Source: Microbispora bryophytorum (GTDB taxonomy: Bacteria; Actinomycetota; Actinomycetes; Streptosporangiales; Streptosporangiaceae). Taken from it: a stretch of 64,000 nucleotides of DNA. The translations under genes and the position numbers were made by a program. This document shows, one piece after another, positions 43,385 to 54,458 of the stretch (within the stretch, counting starts at the first letter, position 1; each line of letters begins with the position of its first letter). Under the pieces are notes generated by a model. That model had not been told where the DNA came from. It saw only the letters and a program-made list of their open reading frames with translations, and ran no database searches. Location: the NCBI RefSeq assembly GCF_006874465.1, contig NZ_VIRL01000002.1, positions 390,092 through 454,091 of the forward strand, written 5' to 3'.

Positions 43385-43971
43385 GGGTGAACCTCACGGT
43401 GAACGGCCGCCCGATGACGGCCGACGACGTGTGGGAGGGCGAGAGCCTGCTGTACGTCCTGCGTGAGCGGCTCGGCCTGCCGGGTGCCAAGAACGCCTGC
43501 GAGCAGGGCGAATGCGGCTCCTGCACGATCTATCTCGACGGCGCCCCGGTCTGCGCGTGCCTGGTCGCGGCCGGTCAGGCGGAGGGACGCGAGGTGGTGA
43601 CGGTCGAGGGCCTGGCGGCCGCCGGCGGGCCGGGCGGCGAACTCCGCGACGGGCCGGACGGTGAACGCGACGGTGAACGCGACGGTGAACGCGACGGCGG
43701 GCCGGGCCGCGGGCTGAACAGGGGGCCGGACAGCGGGCTGAACGAGGTGCAGCGCGCGTTCGCGGACGCCGGGGCCGTGCAGTGCGGCTTCTGCACGCCG
43801 GGTCTCGTCGTCCAGGCCCACGCGCTGCTCGCGGGCGCCGACGGGGTGCCGCCCGACGCCGACATCAGGGAGGCGCTGGCCGGCAACCTGTGCCGCTGCA
43901 CCGGATACGAGAAGATCCTCGACGCGGTGCGCCTCGCCGCTTCCCGCCGCCACCCCCACCCCCCGCCGTGA
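43381..43971 (+). CDS. Xanthine dehydrogenase [2Fe-2S] subunit with repeat linker
   Basis: Two-cluster ferredoxin-like subunit. Plant-type cluster: NACEQGECGSCTIYLDG then CAC. Second cluster: CGFCTPG and NLCRCTGYEKI. Between them is an unusual linker with GERDGERDGERDGG, encoded by 12-bp tandem repeats (GACGGTGAACGC, about 43659-43700). Metal ligands are intact, so it is probably functional. The last codons overlap the 43968 element; TGA is inside GTGATC. Confidence 0.9.
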   Translation: MRVNLTVNGRPMTADDVWEGESLLYVLRERLGLPGAKNACEQGECGSCTIYLDGAPVCACLVAAGQAEGREVVTVEGLAAAGGPGGELRDGPDGERDGERDGERDGGPGRGLNRGPDSGLNEVQRAFADAGAVQCGFCTPGLVVQAHALLAGADGVPPDADIREALAGNLCRCTGYEKILDAVRLAASRRHPHPPP

Positions 43972-44087
43972 TCTTGTAGTTTGTCGCACTCACGCGCCGC
44001 CACCTGCGCCGGAACCCTCCGTGATCATGCAGATAATTGTGCTCGCCGCACCTGACCAGGGAGTCTCCATTGCGTGATCTCGCACCA
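43968..44087 (+). promoter_or_regulatory. Element A: three GTGATC motifs at 53-bp spacing
   Basis: GTGATC occurs at 43968, 44021 and 44074, exactly 53 bases apart. The motifs read GTGATCTTGTAG, GTGATCATGCAG and GTGATCTCGCAC. The first 64 bases match element B (46681-46744) in inverted orientation in three blocks of 21, 7 and 16 identical bases. The third motif overlaps codons 2-4 of the deaminase. A GATAAT -10-like element (44032-44037) lies between motifs 2 and 3. This fits a repressor with three phased sites (about 5 helical turns), but the DNA may equally be a dispersed repeat. Confidence 0.7.
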
Positions 44088-45437
44088 CGAGGAGTGGTCA
44101 TCGAGAACGCCTACGTCGTCCCGGTCGTGGGAGAGGAGATCCCGTCCGGCCATGTCGTGGTGGAGGACGGCCTGATCACCTCGGTCGGCCCGGGCCCGGC
44201 GCCGGTCGTGCCGGAGGGGGCGGAACGCGTCGATGCCTCCGGCTGCCTGGCCACTCCCGGCCTGGTCAACACCCATCACCACCTCTACCAGTGGGCGTCC
44301 CAGGGGGTGACCCCGGACGGCACGCTGTTCGAGTGGCTGGTGGCCAGCTACCGGCTGTGGGCCCGGATGGACACCGAGGTGGTGTCGGGCGCCGCGACGG
44401 CCGGGCTGGCCTGGCTGGCCCTGTCGGGCTGCACCACCTCCACCGACCACCACTACGTCTTCCCCAAGGGCAGGGGAGACCTCTTCGCGGCGGAGATCGA
44501 GGCCGCGCGGCGGGTCGGGCTGCGCTTCCACCCCTGCCGGGGGTCGATGGACCGGGGGGCCTCGCAGGGAGGACTGCCGCCGGACGAGGTCGTGGAGGAC
44601 ATCGACGAGATCCTCCGGGCCACCGACGACGCGATCCGCAAATATCATGATCCGTCGTTCGGGTCGATGCTGCGCGTGGCGGTCGCCCCCTGCTCGCCGT
44701 TCTCGGTCAGCGGCGAACTCATGACCCGCTCGGCCGAGCTCGCCCGCTCCCACGGCGTACGGCTGCACACGCACGTGGCGGAAACGGCCGACGAGGACGA
44801 GCACTGCAGGGAGCAGTTCGGCGTGCTGCCCGTCGAATACCTCGACCGGCTCGGCTGGCTGGGCCCCGACGTGTGGCTGGCCCACTGCGTCCATCTGACC
44901 GACAAGGACGTGCGGCGCTTCGGCGAGACCGGCACGGGTACGGCGCACTGCCCGTCGTCCAACGGACGCCTCGGCGCGGGCATCGCGCGGATCTCCGAGT
45001 TGCTGGCCGCAGGCGCGCCGGTCGGGCTCGGCGTCGACGGCGCGGCCTCCAGCGAGATGACCCCGCTGGCCGGGGAGATCCGCATGGCCGTGCTCATGCA
45101 GCGGGCCCGTCACGGCCCGCGGGCGCTGACCGCCCGCCAGGCCCTGGAGATGGCCACGCTCGGCGGCGCCCGCTGCCTCGGCCGAGAGGCCGAGATCGGC
45201 TCGCTGGAGCCCGGCAAGCTCGCCGACGTGGCGCTGTGGCGGCTCGGCGGCTTCCACGCCGCGATCGACGATCCCGTCGTCGCGTTCGCGTACGGCGCGA
45301 CCCCGCCGCTCGCCCGGCTGCTCGTCGGCGGCCGGACCGTCGTGGACGACGGCGAACTGCGCACCGTACCGGGAGACGAGGCCGCGCGGGCCGGGGTCGG
45401 CGCCCATCGGCGGCTGACCACCGTGGATCATGTCTGA
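44070..45437 (+). CDS. 8-oxoguanine deaminase family amidohydrolase
   Basis: Metal-dependent amidohydrolase, predicted to deaminate 8-oxoguanine to urate, feeding the uricase branch. NTHHHLYQWASQGVTPDGTL (zinc His-x-His) and DHHYVFPKGRGDL, HTHVAETADED, LAHCVHLTD and GLGVDGAASSEM (Asp) match the TRZ/ATZ group. The TTG at 44070 is 7 bases after CAGGGAG; an earlier GTG 44037 is possible but has no ribosome site. 455 residues. It starts between motifs 2 and 3 of element A. Confidence 0.84.
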   Translation: MRDLAPRGVVIENAYVVPVVGEEIPSGHVVVEDGLITSVGPGPAPVVPEGAERVDASGCLATPGLVNTHHHLYQWASQGVTPDGTLFEWLVASYRLWARMDTEVVSGAATAGLAWLALSGCTTSTDHHYVFPKGRGDLFAAEIEAARRVGLRFHPCRGSMDRGASQGGLPPDEVVEDIDEILRATDDAIRKYHDPSFGSMLRVAVAPCSPFSVSGELMTRSAELARSHGVRLHTHVAETADEDEHCREQFGVLPVEYLDRLGWLGPDVWLAHCVHLTDKDVRRFGETGTGTAHCPSSNGRLGAGIARISELLAAGAPVGLGVDGAASSEMTPLAGEIRMAVLMQRARHGPRALTARQALEMATLGGARCLGREAEIGSLEPGKLADVALWRLGGFHAAIDDPVVAFAYGATPPLARLLVGGRTVVDDGELRTVPGDEAARAGVGAHRRLTTVDHV

Positions 45438-45480
45438 GGCGTTCCCGGACACGATCGAAGGGCCACAGGTGAGCCACACC

Positions 45481-46662
45481 ATGACAGGACACGTCGTCAT
45501 CGCACCGGACAAGTTCCGGGGGTCGCTCACCTCGCCCGAGGTGGCCGCGCACGTGGCCGCCGGGTTGGGGAACGTCCCGGTCGTCGAGCTGCCGGTGGCC
45601 GACGGGGGCGACGGCACCGTGGACGCGGTCGTGGCGAGCGGGTTCATCCGGGTCGAGACGGAGGTGACCGGGCCGGTCGGCGATCCGGTCACCGCGAGCT
45701 ACGCCGTGCGGAACGAGCCCGGCGCGCGGGTCGCGGTGATCGAGCTGGCCGAGGCGTCGGGCCTGCGCCGGCTGCCCGGCGACCCGGCGCCGCTGACCGC
45801 CACCAGCCGCGGCACCGGCGAGCTGATCGCCCACGCCGTACGGCACGGCGCGACGCGGATCGTGCTCGGCCTCGGCGGCAGCGCCTGCACCGACGGCGGC
45901 GCGGGGATGGCCCAGGCCCTCGGCGTGCGGCTGCTCGACGGGGCCGGAAACGACCTGCCGCCGGGCGGCGCCGCGCTGCGCGACCTGCACACGATCGACG
46001 CCTCCGGCCGCCTGCGCGGGTTCGAGGTGATCGTGGCGAGCGACGTGGACAACCCGCTGCTCGGGCCGTACGGCGCGGCGGCGGTGTACGCCCCGCAGAA
46101 GGGCGCGAGCCCGCAGGACGTGGCCGTGCTGGAGGCCGGGCTGACCCGGCTGGCGGCCGTCGCCGTGCACACCCACGGCCTGACCGGCGCCGCCGAGCAC
46201 GACGGCGTCGTGCGCGCAATGGGCGTGGCCGGGCGGCCGGGGGCGGGCGCCGCCGGCGGGGTGGGCTTCGGCGCGCTGACGTTCCTCGACGCCGAGATCC
46301 GCCCCGGCATCGGCTATCTGCTTGACCTGGTGGGGTTCGACCGCCACGTGGAGGGCGCCCGCTTGGTGATCACGGGCGAGGGCTCGATCGACGAGCAGAC
46401 CCTGCGCGGCAAGACCCCGGTCGGCGTCGCGGCCGCCGCGGCCAAGCACGGCGTGCCGGTCGTGGCCGTCTGCGGGCGGCGCACCGTCGGCGACGACGAG
46501 CTGAGGGCGGCCGGCATCGAGGCGGCGTACGCGCTGACCGACGTGGAGCCCGACGTGCGGCGGTGCATGGCCGAGGCCGGGCCGCTGCTTGAGCGGCTCG
46601 CGGCCCGGATCGCCACCGCGCATCTGGTGCAAGATCACGAACGGACAATGCCCAGCTCGTGA
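45481..46662 (+). CDS. glxK: Glycerate kinase
   Basis: Phosphorylates D-glycerate (2-phosphoglycerate product), a step that recovers glyoxylate carbon released from ureidoglycolate. The GckA/GlxK type: [48 protein letters not shown] and [15 protein letters not shown]. 393 residues from ATG 45481 (GGTGAG about 9 bases upstream). Starts at 45430 or 45469 would overlap the deaminase end. The last codons carry the third motif of element B. Confidence 0.88.
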   Translation: MTGHVVIAPDKFRGSLTSPEVAAHVAAGLGNVPVVELPVADGGDGTVDAVVASGFIRVETEVTGPVGDPVTASYAVRNEPGARVAVIELAEASGLRRLPGDPAPLTATSRGTGELIAHAVRHGATRIVLGLGGSACTDGGAGMAQALGVRLLDGAGNDLPPGGAALRDLHTIDASGRLRGFEVIVASDVDNPLLGPYGAAAVYAPQKGASPQDVAVLEAGLTRLAAVAVHTHGLTGAAEHDGVVRAMGVAGRPGAGAAGGVGFGALTFLDAEIRPGIGYLLDLVGFDRHVEGARLVITGEGSIDEQTLRGKTPVGVAAAAAKHGVPVVAVCGRRTVGDDELRAAGIEAAYALTDVEPDVRRCMAEAGPLLERLAARIATAHLVQDHERTMPSS

Positions 46663-46744
46663 GGGGAGAGGCGGGTTTCGTGCATGATCACGGAGGTGAT
46701 CGCCGCAGGTCGGCGGCATGGTCTGCGACAAACTACAAGATCAC
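46625..46744 (-). promoter_or_regulatory. Element B: inverted copy of element A
   Basis: On the minus strand GTGATC occurs at 46744, 46691 and 46638 (first-base positions), again exactly 53 bases apart: GTGATCTTGTAG, GTGATCATGCAC, GTGATCTTGCAC. It is identical to element A in 44 of the first 64 positions in three blocks, and in 13 of 14 bases at motif 3. It lies in the gap before allantoinase and runs into the glycerate kinase 3' end. A run of G (46745-46759) follows, just as a G-rich strand flanks element A. Confidence 0.72.
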
Positions 46745-46769
46745 GGGGGGAGGGGGGGAGTACGACCTG

Positions 46770-48062
46770 GTGGTGAGGTCCCGGCGGACCGTGACCCCGC
46801 AGGGGGAGCGCCCCCTGGCGGTCGCCGTGCGAGGGGGCGTGATCGCGGCCCTGCGGCCCTACGACGAGCCGCTGGCGGCCGAGGAGTCCGCCGACCTCGG
46901 CGACCTGCCGCTGCTGCCCGGGCTGGTCGACTCCCACGTGCACGTCAACGAGCCCGGCCGCACCCACTGGGAGGGCTTCGCGACCGCCACCAGGGCGGCG
47001 GCGGCCGGGGGCGTGACCACGATCGTGGACATGCCGCTCAACTCGCTGCCGCCGACCGTGGACGTGGCGGCGCTGGAGGTCAAACGGAAGGCCGCCGAGG
47101 GCCGGTGCCACGTCGACACGGGCTTCTGGGGCGGCGCGATCCCCGGCAACCTCGCCGACCTGCGGCCCCTGCACGAGGCCGGGGCGATGGGCGTCAAGTG
47201 CTTCCTGTCCCCGTCCGGAGTGGACGAGTTCCCCGCGCTCGACCGCGACGGGCTTCGGGCCGCGCTGGCGGAGGTGGCCGCCTTCGACGGCCTGCTGATC
47301 GCGCACGCCGAGGACCCGGGGCTGCTGTCCGACCCCGGCGGCCCCGCGTACGGCGACTTCCTCAGGTCCCGCCCGCAGGAGGCCGAGCGCCGGGCGGTCG
47401 AGCAGGTGATCGCCCTCGCGGCGGAGACGGGCGCGCGGGCCCACATCGTGCACGTGTCGGCCGCCGCCTGCGTCGAACCGCTGCGCGCGGCCCAGGCGGC
47501 CGGGGTGCGCGTCAGCGCCGAGACCTGCCCGCACTATTTGACCCTGGCGGCCGAGCAGGTCACCGGGCCCGCCTACAAGTGCTGCCCGCCGATCCGGGAG
47601 GCCGCCAACCGCGACGCCCTGTGGCAGGCGCTGGCCGACGGCGTGCTCATGGGGATCGTCTCCGACCACTCCCCGTCGACGCCCGACCTCAAGGTGCCCG
47701 ACTTCGCCGCCGCCTGGGGCGGCATCTCCTCGCTCCAGGTCGGCCTGCCCGCCGTGTGGACCGCGGCACGCGCCCGCGGGCACGGCCTGGCCGACGTGGC
47801 GCGCTGGATGGCCGAGGGACCGGCCCGCCTGGCCGGCCTGCCCCGCAAGGGGGCGATCAGGGAGGGCGACGACGCCGACCTCGTCGCCTTCGACCCCGAC
47901 GCCGAGTTCACGGTGGACGTCGCGGCGCTGCACCACCGCAACCCGGTGTCCCCCTACCACGGCGCGCGGCTGGCGGGCGTGGTGCGCACCACCTGGCTGC
48001 GCGGCACACCCGTCGACTTCGACACCCCGCGCGGCCGGCTGCTGACGAGGGGAGCCCGATGA
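46770..48062 (+). CDS. allB: Allantoinase
   Basis: Zinc amidohydrolase that opens allantoin to allantoate. [16 protein letters not shown] (first metal His-x-His), [12 protein letters not shown] (carbamylated Lys), [15 protein letters not shown] and [10 protein letters not shown] (Asp) are the ligands. GTG 46770 preceded by a GGAGGGGGGG tract gives 430 residues beginning in the typical [13 protein letters not shown] strand. A longer reading from GTG 46659 would translate element B as protein and is not favoured. It overlaps allantoicase by ATGA. Confidence 0.9.
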   Translation: MVRSRRTVTPQGERPLAVAVRGGVIAALRPYDEPLAAEESADLGDLPLLPGLVDSHVHVNEPGRTHWEGFATATRAAAAGGVTTIVDMPLNSLPPTVDVAALEVKRKAAEGRCHVDTGFWGGAIPGNLADLRPLHEAGAMGVKCFLSPSGVDEFPALDRDGLRAALAEVAAFDGLLIAHAEDPGLLSDPGGPAYGDFLRSRPQEAERRAVEQVIALAAETGARAHIVHVSAAACVEPLRAAQAAGVRVSAETCPHYLTLAAEQVTGPAYKCCPPIREAANRDALWQALADGVLMGIVSDHSPSTPDLKVPDFAAAWGGISSLQVGLPAVWTAARARGHGLADVARWMAEGPARLAGLPRKGAIREGDDADLVAFDPDAEFTVDVAALHHRNPVSPYHGARLAGVVRTTWLRGTPVDFDTPRGRLLTRGAR

Positions 48063-49036
48063 CCGGCTTCACCCGCCTACCCGACCTCGCCCTGCGCACG
48101 TACGGCGGGTCGGTCGTGGCCGCCAACGACGAGTCGTTCGCCGAACGGGAGGCCCTTATCCGGCCGGGACCGGCCGAGTTCCGGCCGCACACCTTCGGGG
48201 CCAAGGGCCAGGTCTACGACGGCTGGGAGACCAGGCGGCGGCGCGAGCCCGGCCACGACTGGGCGATCGTGCGGCTAGGCCTGCCCGGGATCATCAGGGG
48301 CGTGGTCGTGGACACCGCGTGGTTCCGCGGAAACTACCCGCCGTACGCGTCGGTCGAGGCGTGCGCGGCCGAGGGCCATCCCGCGCCGGACGAGCTGGAC
48401 GGCTGGGTGGAGATCGTGCCGAAGAGCCCGCTGAAGGGCGACACGGTCCACGAGTTCGCCGTGACCGACCCCCGCCGCTTCACCCATGTGCGGCTGAACA
48501 TCTTCCCCGACGGCGGCGTCGCCCGGCTGCGGGTCCACGGGCGGGTGGTGCCCGACCGGACGTTCCTGGAGGGCCTCACCGTCGACCTCGCCGCGCTCGA
48601 GAACGGCGGACTGGTGACGGCGTGCTCCGACGAGTTCTACTCCTCGCCGAACAACGTCCTCGCGCCCGGCCTGGCCCGCAACCAGGCCGAGGGCTGGGAG
48701 ACCGCCCGCCGCCGCGACGGCGGCAACGACTGGCTCGTCGTCGCCCTGGCCGGTCCCGGCCGGGTGGCCGTCGCCGAGCTCGACACGACCAACCTGGTGT
48801 TCAACGCCCCCGGCTGGGTGTCGCTCAAGGGCGTGGACGCGGACCGGGCGCCGCTGGAGGACGAGGACGCCTGGTTCCCGCTGCTTCCCATGACGCGCCT
48901 GCAGCCCGACACCCGCCACCGCTTCCGTCTCGACGACGACCGCCGGATCACCCACGCCCGGCTCGACATCCACCCCGACGGCGGCCTCGCCCGCCTCCGC
49001 CTCCTCGGCACCCTCGCCCCCTGGTCCCCGCCCTGA
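48059..49036 (+). CDS. alc: Allantoicase
   Basis: Splits allantoate into ureidoglycolate and urea. The sequence has the two homologous halves of the family (each with an NDEFx[13 protein letters not shown] start and a RLRxxG end, for example [13 protein letters not shown] and [13 protein letters not shown]). [14 protein letters not shown] [17 protein letters not shown] and [14 protein letters not shown] pairs are visible. 325 residues. It ends the purine gene block; ureidoglycolate lyase and urease are not in the window. Confidence 0.92.
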   Translation: MTGFTRLPDLALRTYGGSVVAANDESFAEREALIRPGPAEFRPHTFGAKGQVYDGWETRRRREPGHDWAIVRLGLPGIIRGVVVDTAWFRGNYPPYASVEACAAEGHPAPDELDGWVEIVPKSPLKGDTVHEFAVTDPRRFTHVRLNIFPDGGVARLRVHGRVVPDRTFLEGLTVDLAALENGGLVTACSDEFYSSPNNVLAPGLARNQAEGWETARRRDGGNDWLVVALAGPGRVAVAELDTTNLVFNAPGWVSLKGVDADRAPLEDEDAWFPLLPMTRLQPDTRHRFRLDDDRRITHARLDIHPDGGLARLRLLGTLAPWSPP

Positions 49037-49094
49037 CGTCGGGCTTGACGATTCACGCTCAGTGAAGTGTTTTCTGCGGGGTGCTCGCGGAGGA

Positions 49095-49274
49095 TCACGA
49101 CCGCTGCGCGGCGTACCGGCGGACGACCGGTTCCAGGTAGTCGGCGTGGGGCCCGCTGAGCCGCGCGAGCTCGGCGGGGGAGCGGACGAGGCGGAGCCGG
49201 CCGCGCTCCGCACCGGGGAGCGGCCTCGGAGAACTCCGCGACCGGTACGGCGGCGGGAACGCCCGTCCTGGGCG
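49095..49274 (-). other. In-frame extension after the PASTA kinase stop
   Basis: The 240-base gap between allantoicase and the kinase contains an open frame directly continuing the kinase frame after its TGA (49275-49277). It runs about 59 codons to the next stop at 49095-49097. It ends in a protein-like segment (VRSPAELARLSGPHADYLEP, then VVRRYAAQ). It could be stop-codon readthrough, a remnant of a neighbouring gene, or chance in GC-rich DNA. I recognise no family. Confidence 0.25.
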
Positions 49275-51296
49275 TCAGTGCCAGATCGTGATGGTGGCGC
49301 CCGGCGGCTGCTGGCCGAGCGGATTCTCGCCGACCACGCGGTCGGTGCCCACCATCTTGCGGGTCTTGACGTTGAAGCCGGCCGCCTTCAGCTCGTTCAC
49401 CGCGTCCTTCACCGACTTGAACATCACGTTGGGCACGTTGACGACGGCGGGCGGGCTCTGGCCGGGGTCGGCGGGATTGACCTCCCACGGCCAGTGGAAG
49501 CCCTGGTCCGGTCCGCGCGAGGCGGTCAGATGGACGGTCCCCCCGGCCACGACCTCGGCGCCCCCGGGAGGGTCCTGCGCGATCACGGTGCCCGGCGGGG
49601 TGTCGTCGGTGGTCTCGTCGATCTGGACGTTGAAGCCCTTCTCCCGCAGGAACTTCTCCGCCTGGTCGCGCATCATCTGCGTGACGTCCGGCATCAGCAG
49701 CCCGGCGCTGACCACGAAGTTGACCGTGCTGCCCTTCTTGACGCGCTTGCCCACCGGCGGGTTGGTTCGGATGACCTGATCGCGGGGGACGGTGTCGCTC
49801 GCGCTCTTGCTCACCCGTCCGGGGGTCAGGCCGGCGTCGGCGATCTTCGCCCGGGCGTCCGCCAGGCTGACGTTCTCGACCTTCGGCACGGGGACAGTCT
49901 CCGGGCCGGCCGACGGGATGAGGGTGAGCACCGAGCCCTTGACCACCTCGGCGCCCAGTCCCGGATCGGTGTCCAGGACGATGTCCTTCGGCACCTTGTC
50001 GTCGAACCGCGCCTCACCGATCCTGACCTCGAAACCGGCCTGCTGCGCGGCCTGCCTGGCGACCGTGACGGGCTTGTTCACCAGGTCGGGGACCTTCGTG
50101 TAGCGGCCCTGGGAGAACCACCAGCCGGTGAAGGCGACGCCCGCCAGCATGACGAGGGCCAGCGCGGCGACGAACCAGACGGGCCTGATCCCGCGCCGGC
50201 GGCGGCGCCCCGCCTCGGCGCGGCCGGTCAGCAGTTCCGAGCGCGGCTGGATCATCGTCCGGTCGGCCGGCGGCTCGTGCTCCGGGCGCGCGTGCTGCGC
50301 CGTGCCGAACGGGGAGGACCCGCCGGGCGGCGGGAGGGTCCGATGCGCGCCCGTCCGCACCCCGCTGTGGGCACCGCTGTCGTAGGTTCCGTGGGGGGTT
50401 CCGTGCGGGGCTCCGTGGAGGGCGGAGTGCGCGCCGGTGTGCCCGGTCCTGGGCAGCGTACGGTGGATCTCGACGGCCGCGACGAGCATGGCGGTCGCGT
50501 CCGCCGGGCGCGCGGCGGGGTCCTTGTCGGTGGCCGCGGCGACGAGCGCGTCGATCGACGGCGGCACGTCGGCCACCGACAGCGACGGCGCTGGGACGGT
50601 CTCGTGCACGTGCCGGTAGGCGACCGACATCGGCGTCTCGCCCGCGTACGGCTGCCGTCCGGTGAGCAGCTCGAACAGCATGATCCCGGCGGCGTACACG
50701 TCGCTTCGTGCGTCGGCCGTGCCGGTCGTGACCTGCTCGGGCGACATGTAGCCGATCGTGCCGATCATCATGCCGGTCTTGGTCTGGTTGGTCGCCTCGA
50801 TCGCGCGGGCCAGGCCGAAGTCCACGACCTTCACCCGGCCGTCGTCGGCGAGCAGCACGTTCTCGGGCTTGACGTCGCGGTGGATGAGCCCGGCCTGGTG
50901 GGCCGCGCCGAGGGCGGCGAGCACCGGGATGACCATCTCCAGGGCCTCGCGCGCCGGGACGTGACCGCGCTTGCGCAGGACGTCGCGCAGCGTCCTGCCG
51001 GGGACGTACTCCATCGACAGGTAGACATTCGCCCCGTCGGTGCCCTGGTCGAAGACCTGCACGATGTTGGGGTGCGAGAGGCTGGCCACCGACTTGGCCT
51101 CGCCGATGAACCGCCGCACGAACTGCGGGTCCTCGGCCAGGGAGCGGTGCATCACCTTGACGGCGACCGTGCGGTCGAGCCGGACGTCCAGAGCCAGGTA
51201 GACGGAGGCCATGCCGCCCCGGGCGATCCGGGACTCGACGCGGTAGCGCCCGTCGAGCACCTGCCCCACGAGCGGGTCGGTTAGCGTCGTGTCCAC
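49275..51296 (-). CDS. pknL: PASTA-domain Ser/Thr protein kinase (PknL/PknB-like)
   Basis: A 673-residue transmembrane kinase. The kinase domain (residues 15-275) has GRYRVESRIARGGMASVYLA, VAVKVM (Lys), HRDVKPENVLL, DFGLA and GTIGYMSPEQ. A His/Gly/Thr-rich juxtamembrane linker with GTPHGT repeats follows, then TM at about 375-397 (VWFVAALALVMLAGVAFTGW), and four extracellular PASTA repeats that sense muropeptides or lipid II. The nearby Rv2175c-like gene, whose mycobacterial counterpart is phosphorylated by PknL, favours the PknL name. GTG start. Confidence 0.9.
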   Translation of the reverse strand: MDTTLTDPLVGQVLDGRYRVESRIARGGMASVYLALDVRLDRTVAVKVMHRSLAEDPQFVRRFIGEAKSVASLSHPNIVQVFDQGTDGANVYLSMEYVPGRTLRDVLRKRGHVPAREALEMVIPVLAALGAAHQAGLIHRDVKPENVLLADDGRVKVVDFGLARAIEATNQTKTGMMIGTIGYMSPEQVTTGTADARSDVYAAGIMLFELLTGRQPYAGETPMSVAYRHVHETVPAPSLSVADVPPSIDALVAAATDKDPAARPADATAMLVAAVEIHRTLPRTGHTGAHSALHGAPHGTPHGTYDSGAHSGVRTGAHRTLPPPGGSSPFGTAQHARPEHEPPADRTMIQPRSELLTGRAEAGRRRRRGIRPVWFVAALALVMLAGVAFTGWWFSQGRYTKVPDLVNKPVTVARQAAQQAGFEVRIGEARFDDKVPKDIVLDTDPGLGAEVVKGSVLTLIPSAGPETVPVPKVENVSLADARAKIADAGLTPGRVSKSASDTVPRDQVIRTNPPVGKRVKKGSTVNFVVSAGLLMPDVTQMMRDQAEKFLREKGFNVQIDETTDDTPPGTVIAQDPPGGAEVVAGGTVHLTASRGPDQGFHWPWEVNPADPGQSPPAVVNVPNVMFKSVKDAVNELKAAGFNVKTRKMVGTDRVVGENPLGQQPPGATITIWH

Positions 51297-51431
51297 CCGC
51301 CAGAGTTTACGGGTGATTTGCCGCCCGGCGTGTTCCCGAATCCCAAACCGAGACCTATTCGGGCGCGGTCCGAGGCGTCCGAAAAGCCGTGCCGATTTGG
51401 AAAACCGGCCTTACCAGACGCGGGTTTCGCG

Positions 51432-51474
51432 CCTTCCCGCCCGGCCCGCGAAGGGTCCGGAACGGGCGGGAAGG
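51432..51474 (-). terminator. Terminator after thiG
   Basis: A perfect 12-bp stem (CCTTCCCGCCCG, arms 51432-51443 and 51463-51474) with a 19-base loop, 13 bases beyond the thiG stop on the minus strand. It precedes the gap to the divergent PASTA kinase start. Confidence 0.7.
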
Positions 51475-51486
51475 ACGGTGGCGGGT

Positions 51487-53587
<2,101 letters not shown>

Positions 53588-53697
53588 AGCGCTCCCTTCG
53601 CCGGCATTACCCGGATCAGGTCGGGGCGGTCGAGAGCCTCACGCTCTCCTCTCAGCCCGGTCCGCCGGGCTCCCGCGCGTCTTACTCCCACAAGGGT
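53588..53697 (-). promoter_or_regulatory. TPP (THI-box) riboswitch
   Basis: The minus strand carries CCGGGCTGAGAGG (pyrimidine-sensing helix) and ACCTGATCCGGGTAATGCCG then GCGAAGGGAGCG, the classical TPP aptamer motifs, directly upstream of thiO. Binding of thiamine pyrophosphate is expected to hide the ribosome site or cause termination, switching off thiOSG. Boundaries are approximate. Confidence 0.94.
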
Positions 53698-53796
53698 AGT
53701 ACGCCGCCCATAACGGCCGATCGCCGGACCGGCGGGTGCGGAGCCGCCCGCAGGCGCATGATGGCGCGACGTGGATCGACTCGACGGAGGTATGCC

Positions 53797-54336
53797 ATGG
53801 CCACGCTGCTCTACTCGGCCACCATGTCCCTGGACGGCTTCATCGCCGGGCCGGACGGCGACATGTCCTGGCTGACCGAACATCTCGGACCCAACCCGGA
53901 CGTGGACGGGCTGGTCGGCGACATCGGCGCGCTGCTCGTCGGCAACCGCACCTTCCGGGGTGACGATCCGAATCGCGGCACCTCGCAGGAGGGCGCGTTC
54001 GGCGGCGTGTGGAGCGGGCCGCAGTTCGTGCTCACCCACGACCTCCCGGCCGCGCCGGTGCCCGGCGTGACCTTCGTGACGGACCTCGGCGCGGCCGTCG
54101 AGGCGGCCACGGCGGCCGCCGGGGACAAGTACGTCAACATGCTCGGCGCCGACGTCGCCGCGCAGTGCCTCGACGCGGGCCTGCTCGACGAGATCCTCGT
54201 GTGCGTGGCGCCGGTCATGCTCGGCGACGGCGTCCGGCTGTTCTCCCGCCCCGGCGGCGACCGCGTCCGGCTCGAACGGATCAGCCTCACGCACGTGCCG
54301 CACGCCACGAACATCTGGATGCGCGTGGTCCGGTAG
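53797..54336 (+). CDS. Dihydrofolate-reductase-fold (RibD C-terminal-like) protein
   Basis: A 179-residue protein: LLYSATMSLDGFIAGPDGDM at the N-terminus, GALLVGNRTFRGDD and MLGADVAAQCLDAGLLDE, typical of the YyaP/RibD-C family of NADPH-binding proteins. Actual substrate is unknown. ATG 53797 has GGAGG eight bases upstream. Divergent from the TPP riboswitch, so its promoter lies within the 100 bases before it. Confidence 0.86.
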   Translation: MATLLYSATMSLDGFIAGPDGDMSWLTEHLGPNPDVDGLVGDIGALLVGNRTFRGDDPNRGTSQEGAFGGVWSGPQFVLTHDLPAAPVPGVTFVTDLGAAVEAATAAAGDKYVNMLGADVAAQCLDAGLLDEILVCVAPVMLGDGVRLFSRPGGDRVRLERISLTHVPHATNIWMRVVR

Positions 54337-54458
54337 AACGCCGGTGAGGATCCGGCGTCCTTCACAACGCGGGCCCCGGCATAAGTGCGCGTCAATTGCC
54401 CAACTCGTTATGAGGGGCCCGTTGGCCAGGGCCCCCGTTCACAATCTATGGTCAAGCT

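Noticed and set aside
43960-46746. Shared peptide ([16 protein letters not shown]) encoded by both elements
   Set aside because: The similarity follows from DNA blocks, spacers do not keep coding constraint, and one copy is antisense to a gene; treated as DNA-level conservation.
46659-46769. Longer allantoinase start at GTG 46659
   Set aside because: It would translate element B, giving a sequence unlike allantoinase N-termini; GTG 46770 with a G-rich site fits the family.
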